DNA from: Symbiodinium natans
Lineage: Eukaryota > Sar > Dinophyceae > Suessiales > Symbiodiniaceae
Direction of reading: 5' to 3'
Length of the DNA stretch: 52,500 nt
Assembly (NCBI GenBank): GCA_905221605.1
Contig: CAJNDS010002705.1
Location: 92,501-145,000, forward strand
Numbering within the stretch: the first letter of the stretch is position 1; every line of letters starts with the position of its first letter. A model generated the notes under the pieces. That model searched no databases. It saw only the letters and a program-made list of their open reading frames with translations, and had not been told where the DNA came from. Shown piece after piece: positions 1 to 10,391 of this stretch. Position numbers and translations under genes: made by a program.

Positions 1-59
1 TTAGGTTAGGGTTTTGGGTTTATTGTTTTGGGTTAGTTGCGTTTTTTCCTGACTCGCAG

Positions 60-122
60 GTGCTCTCCACAGCTGTGCTGTTGAAGACGGCCTGGTGAAG
101 TGTTGGGGCTGGGGCGAACGAG
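60..122 (+). CDS. RCC1-repeat protein, exon A
   Basis: The sequence shows an acceptor CAG|G at 58-60 and a donor GT at 123. The open frame between them reads HSCAVEDGLVKCWGWGER. The H-[ST]-CA(L/V)-x-DG-x-V-x-CWG pattern is the hallmark of RCC1 blades, which form seven-bladed propellers used in exchange-factor and scaffold proteins. The exon ends in phase 1 and joins in frame to the exon at 452-510, giving WGERGQLG, the usual RCC1 continuation. Which RCC1 family member this is cannot be told. Exons upstream of the window are presumably missing. Confidence 0.75.
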
Positions 123-451
123 GTGGGTGTTACGAAAACCCTGAACCCTAAACCCTAAACCTTAAACCCTAAACCCTAAACCCAAACCCTAAAACCCCAA
201 ACCTTATATAAACCCTAAACCTTAAACCCTAAACCCGAAACTCTAACCTCTAAGCCCCAAATAGTAGGAGCCCCTTCTGATAAGGACCCCAATAAGGTAC
301 CCCGAATTTCGGAAACCCCCACTTGGAGGGTCGGAGGACGTAGCAAGTAGTTATCAAGTAGACTTATAAGTAGGATAACTCCAATTAGGGTCCCTTTTAG
401 GGTACTTATACGTCTACTTACTATCTACTTACTAAGCCCCCTCACCCCCAG

Positions 452-510
452 GGCAGCTGGGCTTCTTCAACGGCACCCGGCGCTCGGAGAGTAGCCCGAC
501 TCCCGTCATC
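452..510 (+). CDS. RCC1-repeat protein, exon B
   Basis: The acceptor is CCAG|GG at 450-452 and the donor is GC at 511. The frame reads QLGFFNGTRRSESSPTPVI, matching the RCC1 stretch G-Q-L-G-x(n)-R-x(n)-P-x-P-V that follows CWG. Phase 1 in matches exon A and phase 0 out matches exon C. A GC donor is one of the non-canonical donor types known in dinoflagellates. Confidence 0.75.
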
Positions 511-906
511 GCAGCCTGGCACTTTTAGGGGTTTTAGAGTTTTAGGTTGGGATGTTCCCCCCGTATAGTAACAGCCTTTAAAAGGGAATAGAATAGGGGG
601 GGTGGGGGGGTACTCGGATCCCTACTAAGAACTGCTCGTATACGGGGGAGTATCCCAAGTTTGAGGGTTCAGGGTGCAACCTCGAGGTCTGCAAAGTTAA
701 AGGGATGAAGACCCCCCCCCCCCCCCGGCAGGTTGTACCCCTAAAAGTTCCCCTTGGCCCTTATGTTGTACCCCCAAAAGTTCCCCTTGATATGCTCCTA
801 ATGTGGCCCTTATATTCTCTTAGGGATCTGATTTAAAAGGGACCCCAAAACGAAAGGGTACAACCTTAAGGGTCCAAGGCGGAACCCCTAGAGAGTTGAT
901 TCGAAG

Positions 907-958
907 GTTGAAGGCCTCGAGGACGCCACGGACGTAGCTTGCGGCTATCAGCATTCCT
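907..958 (+). CDS. RCC1-repeat protein, exon C
   Basis: The acceptor AAG|G is at 905-907. The frame reads VEGLEDATDVACGYQHS, the RCC1 segment V-x-GL-x-D-(a/v)-x-x-V-A-x-G-x-x-H-(S/T)-C. The codon for the following Cys is split: T at 958, donor GC at 959, and GT from the next exon complete TGT. A second GT at 969 could serve as donor, but only the GC at 959 restores the CAL motif with exon D. Confidence 0.75.
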
Positions 959-1134
959 GCGCCTGGGTCATTGTTGAACATCATTTTTGTCTATGAATAA
1001 AAGTCGGAGCATGTACTAGCATTAATCCCTTACGATTCCTTTGTAGTATTTTTACTACAATGCCCCCCCCCCCCCCCCAAAAAAAAAAGTATTCTAATTA
1101 TTCAGGCCCCTACAGTACCCCAACAATGGTGCAG

Positions 1135-1187
1135 GTGCCCTGCATGGCTCCGACAATAATCAGACGACCACTTGCTGGGGTGAGGGG
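1135..1187 (+). CDS. RCC1-repeat protein, exon D
   Basis: The acceptor GCAG|GT is at 1133-1136. After completion of the split Cys the frame reads CALHGSDNNQTTTCWGEG, again the RCC1 pattern CAL-x(n)-CWG with a longer loop. The 3' end is uncertain: a classic GTGAGG donor lies at 1180, and GT at 1188 or GC at 1196 would also work. A TTTAGGG array starts about 70 bp downstream. Confidence 0.65.
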
Positions 1188-1257
1188 GTCGACCTGCAGC
1201 TGCAGAGGCACGATGAGAGCCTCACTTAGCCAATACATGAGCTTTTAAGCTTTTCTT

Positions 1258-1383
1258 GGTTTAGGGTTTAGGGTTTAGGGTTTAGGGTTTAGGGTTTAGG
1301 GTTTAGGGTTTAGGGTTTAGGGTTTAGGGTTTAGGGTTTAGGGTTTAGGGTTTAGGGTTCAGGGTTCAGGGTTCAGGGTTTAG
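1258..1383 (+). repeat. TTTAGGG telomere-like array
   Basis: About 17 head-to-tail TTTAGGG heptamers, the last few as TTCAGGG. The unit is the telomere repeat of dinoflagellates, plants and many algae. This array is internal and has unique sequence on both sides. Confidence 0.95.
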
Positions 1384-1636
1384 GTGTTACAAACTTTTTG
1401 GTTTGGGGTTTGCCTCTTCTTAGTTTAAGATGAGATCCTTACTTAGCCAATATATACATGAGCTTTAAGTTTGTTTTTGTTGTTCTTATTTAGTGGGAAT
1501 AAAGCAAAGTTGAGCTTATTCTGCTTCTTCTTATTCTTCTTCGCATTGTTAGTATTATTAGGTTTCTGTTTTTATAAGTTCTTTGGTGGTTCTTAGTTGA
1601 AGCTTTTATTCATTCGTGGGTTTTTAGAGACGTAAG

Positions 1637-1724
1637 GATCTGGACAAAGACAGCCCGGCGGGTGATGCGGCTCGAGGAGATTCTGGCGTTCAGCGGGCCG
1701 ATACCGACGGCTCCCATGAAATCT
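1637..1724 (+). CDS. candidate exon, unknown protein
   Basis: The island between repeats has an acceptor TAAG|G and a donor GTTTGG. The frame (phase 2 in, phase 0 out) reads IWTKTARRVMRLEEIL, then a Pro/Ser-rich end near APMKS. Third-position GC bias looks coding. Phase would allow joining to exon D through a GC donor at 1196 and to the next candidate at 2108. I do not recognise the protein. Another frame on the same bases is also open, so even the frame is uncertain. Confidence 0.4.
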
Positions 1725-2107
1725 GTTTGGTAGTGCCAAAGGGCTGTGCGCCGCCACCTCGGGGGTAGGTTGGAACATAATTCTAAATCTTGATTACCCT
1801 GAATCCCCTATACAATCCTTATAAAGCCCTAAAAGGTTTGATTCTTATCGGGCCCCCAAACCTACCCCAGACCTGTGAAAGCACAAGGGCGTTGCGCACG
1901 CCTGTTTCACGTTGCCTGGCCTGTCACACGGACGGGCAATGCAAGCGGAACCCCCTAAAACCCTCAACCAACAGCGGAGATTGGCCGACCGGCAGATGAT
2001 AAGCAGCAAGCCGGGTTCTCTGCCAGCGCCACGCCCTAAAGGCCCTAAACCCCAAACCCCGACCAGAAACCCGAAACCCTTAAAAAGTCCCCTCCCTCCT
2101 TGTCAGG

Positions 2108-2143
2108 AGCTCGGCAGCAGCCCGGCACTTGGGTTTTTCGTGT
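2108..2143 (+). CDS. candidate short exon, unknown protein
   Basis: A strong pyrimidine tract followed by GTCAG|G at 2103-2108 looks like a real acceptor. The frame ELGSSPALGF runs to a GT at 2140-2145 and is in phase with the candidate at 1637-1724. It is too short to assign. The rest of 2150-2700 holds G-rich telomere-like repeats and unique sequence in which I see no gene. Confidence 0.28.
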
Positions 2144-2739
2144 TGATTTCTTGCAGTTTGGGGCTTGGCGTTTGGAATTTCATGTATGCGTGCCCCTCTC
2201 CCAGTGCAGGTGCCAGCGTGGGTTTCAGCCTCATAGATCTAAGGTTGGAACCATGGGCCATTCGTGTAACCCCTTATACCCCTGTTGGACCTGAAGCCCT
2301 TTAAGCCCTTTAAAACCGTTCCCTGTAAGCCCTTCTTCATAACCTGGCTTCGCAGCCGTCAACCGGTCTCCCTCCTCTGTTTAGGGTTTCGGGTTTCAGG
2401 TTTAGGGTTTAGGGTTTAGGGTTTCCACTACGGATAATGGGGCCCCATTCCCGGTGCCCCTGAAGTTGGTCCCGGCAGGTCGCCCATATTGTTGTCTTAG
2501 CACTGGAAGCTACCCCTGACCAAGACGTGCCTACAAGAAATCCAACCCTGCACCCCAAACTAGGGTTTAGGGTTTAGGGTTTGGGGTTTAGGGTTTAGGG
2601 TTTAGGGTTCAGGGTTTAGGGTTTAGTGTTTGGGGTTTAGGGTTTGGGGTTTAGGGTTGGAGAGTTTTCTTAAGCCACCAGCCATGGCGCACCTTGTCCG
2701 ACGTAGGGATGTGGGCGCCCCCAAACAAAGCGGGCCCTA

Positions 2740-3255
2740 AACCCGAAGCCCCAACTAACCCTAAACCCCAAACCCTAAACCCTAAAGCCCTCAAACCCTA
2801 AACCCTAAACCCTAAAGCCCTCAAACCCTAAACCCTAAACCCTAAACCCTAAACCCTAAACCCTAAACCCTAAACCCTAAACCCTAAACCCTAAACCCTA
2901 AACCCTAAACCCTAAACCCTAAACCTAAACCCTAAACCCTAAACCCTAAACCCTAAACCCCTAAACCCTAAACCCTAAACCCTAAACCCTAAACCCTAAA
3001 CCCTAAACCTAAACCAAACCTAAACCCTAACCCCTAAACCCTACCCTAAACCCTAAACCCTAAACCCTAAACCCTAAACCCTAAACCCTAAACCCTAAAC
3101 CCTAAACCCTAAACCCTAAACCCTAAACCCTAAACCCATAAACCCTAAACCCTAAACCCTAAACCCTAAACCCTAAACCCTAAACCCTAAACCCTAAACC
3201 CTAAACCCTAAACCCTAAACCCTAAACCCTAAACCCTAAACCCTAAACCCTAAAC
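2740..3255 (-). repeat. CCCTAAA telomere-like array, about 500 bp
   Basis: The longest telomere-like tract in the left part of the window, C-rich on the + strand, with scattered indel variants. A smaller C-rich array (3345-3400) follows. A G-rich, strongly degenerate region (3503-3900, TTTAGGG/TTTCGGG/CTTTAGGG mixtures) lies beyond a 100-bp island. Confidence 0.95.
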
Positions 3256-3400
3256 CATTCCAGCACCGCAATTGCTTACTCCCTCGGTGCTCCATCTCGT
3301 GGGCCCCTCCTGATTTCAAGATCCTCCCCCCCCTAAATCTCCCCAACAACCCCTAAACCCTTAACCCTAAACCCTAAGCCCTAAACCCTAAACCCTAAAC

Positions 3401-4840
3401 ACCACTTACAACCTACCAGGTTCCAAGTAAGTAAGCCCTGAACCGCGCACGTGCCCAGACCACGCCGCGAAGCGTCCGAAGTTATGGGCCGGGGGCCTTG
3501 CGGTTTAGGGTTTAGGGTTTAGGGTTTAGGGTTTAGGGTCAGGGTTTGGGGCATGGGGTTTGGGGTGTAGGGCTTAGGGTTTCAGGGTTTAGGGGCTTAG
3601 AGCTTAGAGCTTAGGGTTTCAGGGTAGTTTCAGGGTCTTGGGCTGTAGGGTTTAGGGCTTTAAGGTTTCAGGGTTTCGGGCTTTAGGGTTTCGGAGCTTT
3701 AGGGCTCTAGGGTTTAGGGCTTTAGGGTTTCGAGCGTTAGATTTTCAGGGCTTCAGGGCTTTAGGTTTAGGGCTTTAGGGTTTCAGGGCTCTAGGGCCTT
3801 AGGGTTTCAGGGTCTTGGGCTGTAGGGTTTTTATGGTTTTAGGCTGTAGGGTTTCGGGCTTTAGGGTTCAGGGTCTTGGGCTTTTAGGGTTCAGGGCTCA
3901 CAGATTCTTGCTACAAGTATTCGGATTCTTCCTCTTGTGTCCTGTGTCAGCCGGGCCATTTGTGTCGGGGTGTAGGGAAGCAGGTTAAGTTTGGCAAGCC
4001 CGTGGATTGCTTAGGGGGGCGTAGGCTTTCCGGGGCTTCGGGGATTCAAGCTTGGCTTCAGGGTTCAGGGTTCAGGGTTTAGGGTTTAGGGTTTAAGGTT
4101 TAGGGTTCAGGTTTCAGGGTTCCGGTTTAGGGTTCGTGTCGGGGGCGTAGGGCTTGTGGGCTTTGCACAAGGTTCGGGTCTCTGGGTTTAGGATTTGGCT
4201 TTCGGGTTCAGGATGAAGTGCGGGGTGCGCAGGCAGCCTTTCACTTACTATGGACGGACCCCAATTACTTGACATCATTAGCGGGCAGAATGAGATCCAT
4301 CATGGAGAGGCTAGTATAGGGGGTCGGGACAATGGCTATGTATTCCCTTTTGGGGTCCCAACACTCCATTTTAAATTCTTCAGGCCCCTAGTGTTATCGA
4401 ATTTACGCGGCACGAGTTGAGACCCTAAACCCTCGACCCTTTGAGGTCCCCTGCGCCCAAACTAAGCCCGGAACCCCAGAAGCCCTCCACCCTAAGCCCT
4501 AACCCCTAAAACGCCTTAGAAGCCTGGTTCAGGGGTTTAGGGTTTTCGGAAGAGCTCCTCAAGCCCTATGTGCAAATCCCTCAGGGCTTAGGGTTAGAGG
4601 ACTTGGGGTGTCGGGTGTAGGGCTTAGGGTCTAGGGGGCTTGGTAGGGGTTTAGGGCGGGTTAGAGGGTTTGAATTGGGCTTTAGGGTGCAGGGTTTAGG
4701 GTTTAGGATTAGAGGGTTTGGGTTAGACCCCTAAAACTCTAGACGCTCTACCCGAAACCCTGAGCCCTTCTCCCCTAGATCTGCAATCCTCCGACCAAAC
4801 CTCCCTCTCCTTCTCCCCGTCACCCCCGCGGCCCCCAACC
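3401..4840. other. degenerate telomere-like DNA, no gene seen
   Basis: Mostly decayed GGGTTT/GGGCTT/GGGTTC units, mainly G-rich on the + strand. A GC-rich island at 3440-3502 sits between C-rich and G-rich arrays and could hold a short exon, but several frames are open and no motif is recognisable. Confidence 0.7.
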
Positions 4841-4904
4841 CCCCACCCCCAACCCCAAACCCCAAACCGGAAACCCAAAACCTTAAACCCTAAACCCCGA
4901 ACCC

Positions 4905-5022
4905 TAAACCCCTAAACCCCTAAACCCTAAACCCCTAAACCCCTAAACCCCTAAACCCCTAAACCCCTAAACCCCTAAACCCCTAAACCCCTAAACCCCT
5001 AAACCCCTAAACCCCTAAACCC
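4905..5022 (-). repeat. CCCCTAAA octamer array
   Basis: About 14 copies of an 8-bp variant of the telomere heptamer (one extra C), homogeneous over the array. The homogeneity implies local expansion of the variant unit rather than random decay. A GC-rich island (5023-5114) follows and then a G-rich array. Confidence 0.9.
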
Positions 5023-5511
5023 ACGAACCCCATCCGCGCCCAGAACGCCGCGGGCCAGAGCTGGCGGCGGCGCCCCCACTGCCTCCAACTTCTCACTCAC
5101 TCATCTAAGCGCTATAGGGTTTAGGGTTTAGGGTTTGGGGTTTGGGGTTTAGGGTTTAGGGTTTGGGGTTTCGGGTTTAGGGTTTAGGGTTTGGGGGTTA
5201 GGCTGGTTTCTGGGGGATCATTGCAAGTAACAACAATGCACAAGAATGATTGTTTTGGGGTTTAAGGTAAAGGGGGGGAGGTTGTGTGGATCGTCTCCTA
5301 GCTTTACGTCTTGTCTAGCATTGCGCAACAACGCCTCAAAGGGACCCAAATCGTGCGAGGCTGCTATACTCCCCCTAGAACTAGCCCTAAACCCTAAACC
5401 CTAAACCCTAAACCCTAAACCCTAAACCCTAAACCCTAAACCCCTAAACCCCTAAACCCTAAACCCTAAACCCTAAACCCTAAACCCTAAACCCTGAACT
5501 AGCCCAAAAAG

Positions 5512-5615
5512 GAACTACATGAGAGCCTTCGGGTGGATTTTACGTGGCGAAGGAAGCCCCCAGAAGGGCGAAAAGCCTCGCACCCTTCAGAAACCCGACT
5601 GTCCTTATCAGCAGG
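5512..5615 (+). CDS. candidate exon, unknown protein
   Basis: The island is bounded by a CCCTAAA array on the left (5382-5494) and a TTTAGGG array on the right (5616-5675). The acceptor is AAAAG|G, and the donor is the GT of the first telomere-type unit. The only long frame with phase 0 entry runs 34 codons, beginning ELHESLRVDFTWRRKPPEG and ending LSLSA, and leaves in phase 2. The amino-acid composition is coding-like. I do not recognise the family; it could be an N-terminal part of the kinase gene or of the RCC1 gene. Confidence 0.5.
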
Positions 5616-5773
5616 GTTTAGGGTTTAGGGTTTAGGGTTTAGGGTTTAGGGTTTAGGGTTTAGGGTTTAGGGTTTATACTGTAGAGACTGTACCCCAGAG
5701 CAGGAACGACAACTAGAGGTCGACGTATAGTAAAAGTGCGTAGCAATGTAAGTCTTCCGTGCAGCAAGCCTAC

Positions 5774-5925
5774 CTGGAACCCGTGTGTGCCTGAAGAGCC
5801 TCAAGCAAAACACAGACTTTCCCTCGCTTCAACCGCGCCCGCTCCCTTGAGAGTGCCATGTTCGTGAAAGTAGCCTTCTTGTGCATCTGGACGGCAACTT
5901 GGATCGAATTGGGTTCGTGTGGCGC
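5774..5925 (-). CDS. candidate minus-strand exon, unknown protein
   Basis: On the minus strand an acceptor AAAG|GCGCC (at 5926/5925) and a donor CAG|GTAGGC (at 5774/5773) bracket an open frame containing VAVQMHKKATFTNMALSRER and KVCVLLEALQAHTG. A second minus-strand open island ending at a TATAG|GTGACC donor lies at about 6087-6205, but its phase does not clearly join. This suggests a gene on the other strand; I cannot assign a family. Confidence 0.33.
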
Positions 5926-6315
5926 CTTTGCCAGAGTCAGACGTTTCAGTTCTTTGGCCAACTCCCAAAGGATCCATGTACCTACATCGTATACACTCGG
6001 GCCCTAAAGCTGCCAGATAGGAATCCCTTCAAAGCCCAAGTAATTACATACTGTTCAGGTACATGGATCCTTATTGGGGTTTGGTCACCTATAAGGCGGC
6101 AGCGGCCACTTCGCAGAGCTGCACGGGTGATGCTCCAGACTCGCGTGCCGCAAGCCTCCTTCAAAGTGCAACACATCGTGGGTCCGGCTACGTGGAGAAG
6201 CCCCTTTGCTCCAAGATGCTCATGATACTCCCTAAACCCTAAACCCTAAACCCTACATCCTACACCCTAAACCCATGTAAACCCTCAACCTAAACCCTGA
6301 AACCGAAGCCCTCGG

Positions 6316-6422
6316 AGGTTGCAGGCACCCAAGCGGTCCCTTCTCGAAAGCCAAGTGGGCCGGATTACGCAGCTCCTGAATGTGACCGAGTCGGCGAAGA
6401 AAACTGGGACTGCGTTCCAGGC
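6316..6422 (+). CDS. candidate exon, unknown protein
   Basis: A GTTGCAG|G acceptor at 6309-6316 and a GC at 6423 bracket a GC-rich island with two long open frames (one with SQVGRITQLLNVTESAKK, one with GEENWDCVPGS). The frame cannot be decided by eye. The neighbouring sequence to 6840 is unique and partly open, without a recognisable motif. Confidence 0.28.
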
Positions 6423-6899
6423 TCGGCTTCACAGGGTTTCTAGGGCTTCTAGAGGGTTCTTTTCTAGGGTGTTTAGGGCAAAGAGGGCTGTTTATAGTGT
6501 TTTTTATAGGGTTTGGGCAGCTTCGAGTTCTCCTCTGTTTCGGCAGTCGGCGCCGCGTAAATCACCTGCACTCTTTGATGCAAAGCTCGGTAGTGTCTTT
6601 TTCTCGTTAACCGTCAGAATACTCATGGACATAGTATACAAAGAGGGAGGCTGCAGCGGTGTCCATGCCTTGTGTTTTAAGTCCTCAAACATTTTTGTGG
6701 TTCCCCTCTGCCAGCTCTGCTGCCTTCAAGTGGCCTACTGGTGGCAGTGGTGCGCGGACCTCCTTTGCTCGGCTTCGTTGCTGCAAGCCTCTGGAAATGG
6801 CGAATGCCTCTGCGATGGTCAGTACGATGATCCTTGGCAGCAGAAAAGTCGGTTTAGGGGGGTTTCGGGTTTAGGGTTCAGGGTTTAGGGGTATGGTTT

Positions 6900-7950
6900 C
6901 CATTTACTCCTTTCCATGACTGGGACAGAAATACATATCATGGCAACCTCTGTTCATCAAAGCCCCCCTCGAAGTAACAGCAACCGACTTTGTCAAGTCG
7001 ATAAGAATTCCGCTACGCCTCTACGACGTACCCGTGCAAGTACTCTTGCATATAGTTCTAGCAGTCATCATCGCCTTCATCATGATCATCATGATCATTG
7101 TCCTAAGCTCAACGCGCAACTGAGGTGGGGGCTGAGGACTGTAAGACCGCATTCAAATCGGCGGCGTCATGCGACACGCCCGCCGGCTACCCCAGAAGCT
7201 CGTGAAGACGAGCCGTGCAAATTCAGTCCCAAAGCGCGTGAAGACGAGCCAGCGCAAAATTCAGTCCCAGGAATTAAAATCTTCCTGACCGAGGCTGCGC
7301 ACGTCAGAGAGCCTGCGAAAGAGTTCTGGAGAGAGCAAGTCAGTTCCTTTGCTGGCAGTTTCATGTCATTGTTTATGTCACTCAGACTCAGGCCCGCTTT
7401 TCTTGTCTTATGTGTCCTTCCTCCCTCAAACTTGCCTTTGTTTGGGCACTCAGCATGCTCCTGCAAACTAGGTGGACCCCTGGGAGGATCCAAAGAGCAG
7501 ATCCCTTTAAGGGTTCCTAAGAATGACCCAATTAAAACAAAGGGTACTATTTGGGGGTTCTACTTTTTGCATCTTCCCAGGGTCTGGGGAGAACCATAGC
7601 CAAAGCATCCTGAACCATTTTTCTGGGTACTTGGCTGTCCAGGTGCAACCGAACTACAAAACTGTAGTAGCAACAGACCCTAAATCCTAAACCAGATGCC
7701 CGGGGTATGGATCAGAAGATCGACTCTCACCCTTCCCCCTCCCCCTCCCCCCCCCCCCCCCCCGCCCCGCACTTACCCTCCCAGTTGAGTAAGCATCCTT
7801 TGGCCCCTTTTGGGCAGTGCAATCCCAAAGGTCAACCCCGAGACCTCACACTCTGCGCCCTAAGTCCAAGTCGACAGAACTTCCAAGTAAGCCCTGAACC
7901 TGAACGCCAGACCCGAAGAGTTTTTATCCAGGAATAGGCATAGGATCCTT
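6900..7950. other. unique region with a short tandem duplication, no assigned gene
   Basis: This kilobase lacks telomere-like arrays. At 7197-7270 a stretch of about 38 bp is repeated in tandem (reading AREDEP...FSP twice in the + frame, which stays open from 6916 to 7599). At 7080-7110 there is an ATCATGATC-rich run. Both strands have medium-length open frames, so no call is made. 7737-7765 is C-rich low-complexity sequence. Confidence 0.4.
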
Positions 7951-7953
7951 AGA

Positions 7954-8110
7954 TTAACCCTAAACCCTAAACCCCCTAACCCTAAACCCTAAACCCTAAA
8001 CCCTAAACCCTAAACCCTAAACCCTAAACCCTAAACCCTAAACCTAAACCCTAAACCCTAAACCCTAAACCCTAAACCCTAAACCCTAAACCCTAAACCC
8101 TAAACCCTAA
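7954..8110 (-). repeat. CCCTAAA telomere-like array
   Basis: About 22 C-rich heptamers with a few indel variants. Beyond it, 8111-8780 holds unique sequence with a poly-G run at 8298-8309 and short G-rich repeats; I see no gene there. Confidence 0.95.
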
Positions 8111-8781
8111 ATTACATTCCCTCATTCCATTGGGGTCTTGGGGAACCCTAGGCCCCAAGCCCTGGTCGCTGAACCCTGAACGGTCCAGGGTGTCTTCTTT
8201 GTTCTGGTTTAGGCTTGAGGGCCAAACTGCTCGACTTATCACCATGAACCTCCAAGTAGTTCAGGCAATGAAAGCCTAGTTAAGGGGGGAACCTAGGGGG
8301 GGGGGGGGGTAGTAGGCAAACCCATGATAGAAGGGAGCTTAGGGGCTATTTAGTGGCTACTGAGGCATATAGGGATTATGTATATATAGGGGTTATACAG
8401 GGGAAGAAGATTCAGGGTCCCTTCTAGGGGTCCCTCCTTAGACCCCTTAAGACCCCCAAACCCCTAGGTAGGCCCAAATAGGATAGGTTATGTTTTCCCT
8501 GATTGGGTTTGGGAGGATCATACCCAGGAGTACTTTTCAGAGGGTTTTGAGGGCCATCCTAGAACCGGTTGAGGGTTTAGGGTTTAGGGTTTAGGGCTAG
8601 CTCGGAACTCGGAGACTGCGCCCGGGTACCTCCAACCCCTCCAAACCGCCAACGCCAAAAACCCTTCCTGAGCTCCTGTTTAACCTGGGTTTAGGGTTTG
8701 GAAAGTTGGTTTCGGGCTCAGGGGGGGTTTATCTCGGACGTGCAGCAGGAGCCTTTTTTCTCTCCTTTATGTTGCAGTCAG

Positions 8782-8814
8782 GATGCGTTGAAGACCGACT
8801 TCAGCAACAAGAGG
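8782..8814 (+). CDS. candidate N-terminal exon of the kinase gene
   Basis: A pyrimidine tract, an acceptor GTCAG|G and a donor GTTAGC bracket DALKTDFSNKR (phase 0). Position and strand would suit an N-terminal extension of the CDPK-like gene, but no family motif confirms it and other frames are possible. Confidence 0.28.
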
Positions 8815-8923
8815 GTTAGCCCCTGACAGCTGAAACCCCAAGAACCTCAAACCCCTGAACCCCGAAGACATTTCAACCCAACCTTGGGCCATCCCCCCTA
8901 AACACCCCGCACGGAAACGCTCC

Positions 8924-9150
8924 TTAAACCCTAAACCCTAAACCCTACACCCTACACCCTACCCCCTACACCCTACCCCCTACCCCCTAGACCCTAAACC
9001 CTAAACCCTAAACCCTAAACCCTAAACCCTAAACCCTACACCCTACACCCTACACCCCACCCCCTAGACCCTAAACCCTAAACCCTAAACCCTAAACCCT
9101 AAACCCTAAACCCTACACCCTAAACCCCAAACCCCAAACCCTAAACCCCC
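8924..9150 (-). repeat. CCCTAAA / CCCTACA telomere-like array
   Basis: C-rich heptamers with blocks of the variants CCCTACA and CCCCTAC. The blocks themselves are repeated (8945-9065 and 9030-9115 look like copies), which points to segmental duplication inside the array. Confidence 0.9.
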
Positions 9151-9170
9151 AACCCGCCTAGGCCTTGCAG

Positions 9171-9202
9171 GTCACAGCTTCGGCTTGCCACATATCGACA
9201 TG
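9171..9202 (+). CDS. candidate exon just before the kinase domain
   Basis: The island lies between a C-rich array (left) and a G-rich array (right). The acceptor is TTGCAG|G at 9169-9171. In the phase 1 frame it reads HSFGLPHIDM, with a GA donor at 9203, phase 0, which would join to DYVKDSAPLE of the next exon. The call is a phase-based inference with no diagnostic motif. Confidence 0.33.
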
Positions 9203-9244
9203 GACAGCGCCCCCTAAGAGGGGAGGGGAGAAGGGGTCCGGAGA

Positions 9245-9480
9245 TTTGGGGTTCAGGGTTTAGGGTTTAGGGTTTGGGGTTTGGGGTTTAGGGTTTAGGG
9301 TTTGGGGTTTGGGGTTTAGGGTTTGGGGTTTAGGGTTTAGGGTTTAGGGTTTGGGGTTTAGGGTTTGGGGTTTGGGGTTTGGGGTTTAGGGTTTGGGGTT
9401 TAGGGTTTAGGGTTTGGGGTTTAGGGTTTGGGGTTTAGGGTTTAGGGTTTGGGGGTTTGGGGTTTGGGGTTATGGGATAG
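9245..9480 (+). repeat. TTTAGGG / TTTGGGG telomere-like array
   Basis: G-rich heptamers alternating between TTTAGGG and TTTGGGG in runs of one to three, about 33 units. Confidence 0.93.
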
Positions 9481-9755
9481 GGTTTAGACTTGCGGGCCCG
9501 CGGAAGCCGTCAAAACCTGAACCTAAAGCTCCGAAACGTGCAACCCGAAGTTTTGGGCCATGGGGTAAAAGTGTTTTGGGCATGCACTATCCGTGTTGTA
9601 GGGGTTAGAGTTGAAGGGTTAGTGGAACAGCGTTTTGAGGTTGCACTGTCTCCGTGTTTGGGTTTTGGGTCTAGGAGTCTAGGGTTTCGGGCCGAATTGT
9701 GTTCAGCTTGCACTATCTGTGTGCTGGGTTCGAAATGCTGTCAAATACCGTTGGG

Positions 9756-9936
<181 letters not shown>

Positions 9937-10348
9937 CTTTTTGTTAGCGTTCAGGGTTCAGGTTCAGGGCTCAGGGCTCAGGGCTCAGCTCAGGGCTCAG
10001 GGTTCAGGGTTCAGGGTTCAGGGCTCAGGGTTCAGGGTTTAGGGTTGAGGGTGTAGGGTGACTTCGCATTCATTACCCCCCCCCCCCCCGCCCGGCAATT
10101 CAACAAAACTAAACTCGCGGAATCCAATGCGAAGCCCACCAAATCCCAAAGAGTACTGAGGGTTTCAGGGTTCCGGTTAGGTCAGGCCTTCAAAAACAGG
10201 ATCCCTGACCCTAATACCCTAGATACAGCCGCTTTAAAACCCCAGCCCTCTACAATTAGATTTTTCGGGCCCCTGCCAAAGATTGAATCAATCAAGTGAA
10301 GGGGTGGGGGGGGGGGGTGGGAAGGGTTTATCCCTAAACTACAACGAG

Positions 10349-10391
10349 GACTATGTCAAAGACAGCGCGCCTCTCGAAGATGTGGGTTTCG
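10349..10391 (+). CDS. CDPK-like exon 1: glycine-rich loop
   Basis: Acceptor CGAG|G, donor GC at 10392. It reads DYVKDSAPLEDVGFG. Aligned to L-G-x-G-x-F-G-x-V, the segment LEDVGFG keeps Leu, Phe and the last Gly but loses the first two glycines. It leaves in phase 1 and joins exon 2. The open frame continues past the donor, so a longer exon is an alternative, but only the GC donor gives the beta-2/beta-3 continuation. Confidence 0.62.

Noticed and set aside
1-250. A true chromosome end (telomere) at the left edge
   Set aside because: The arrays are short, change orientation repeatedly and alternate with coding islands through 44 kb; no terminal array is present.
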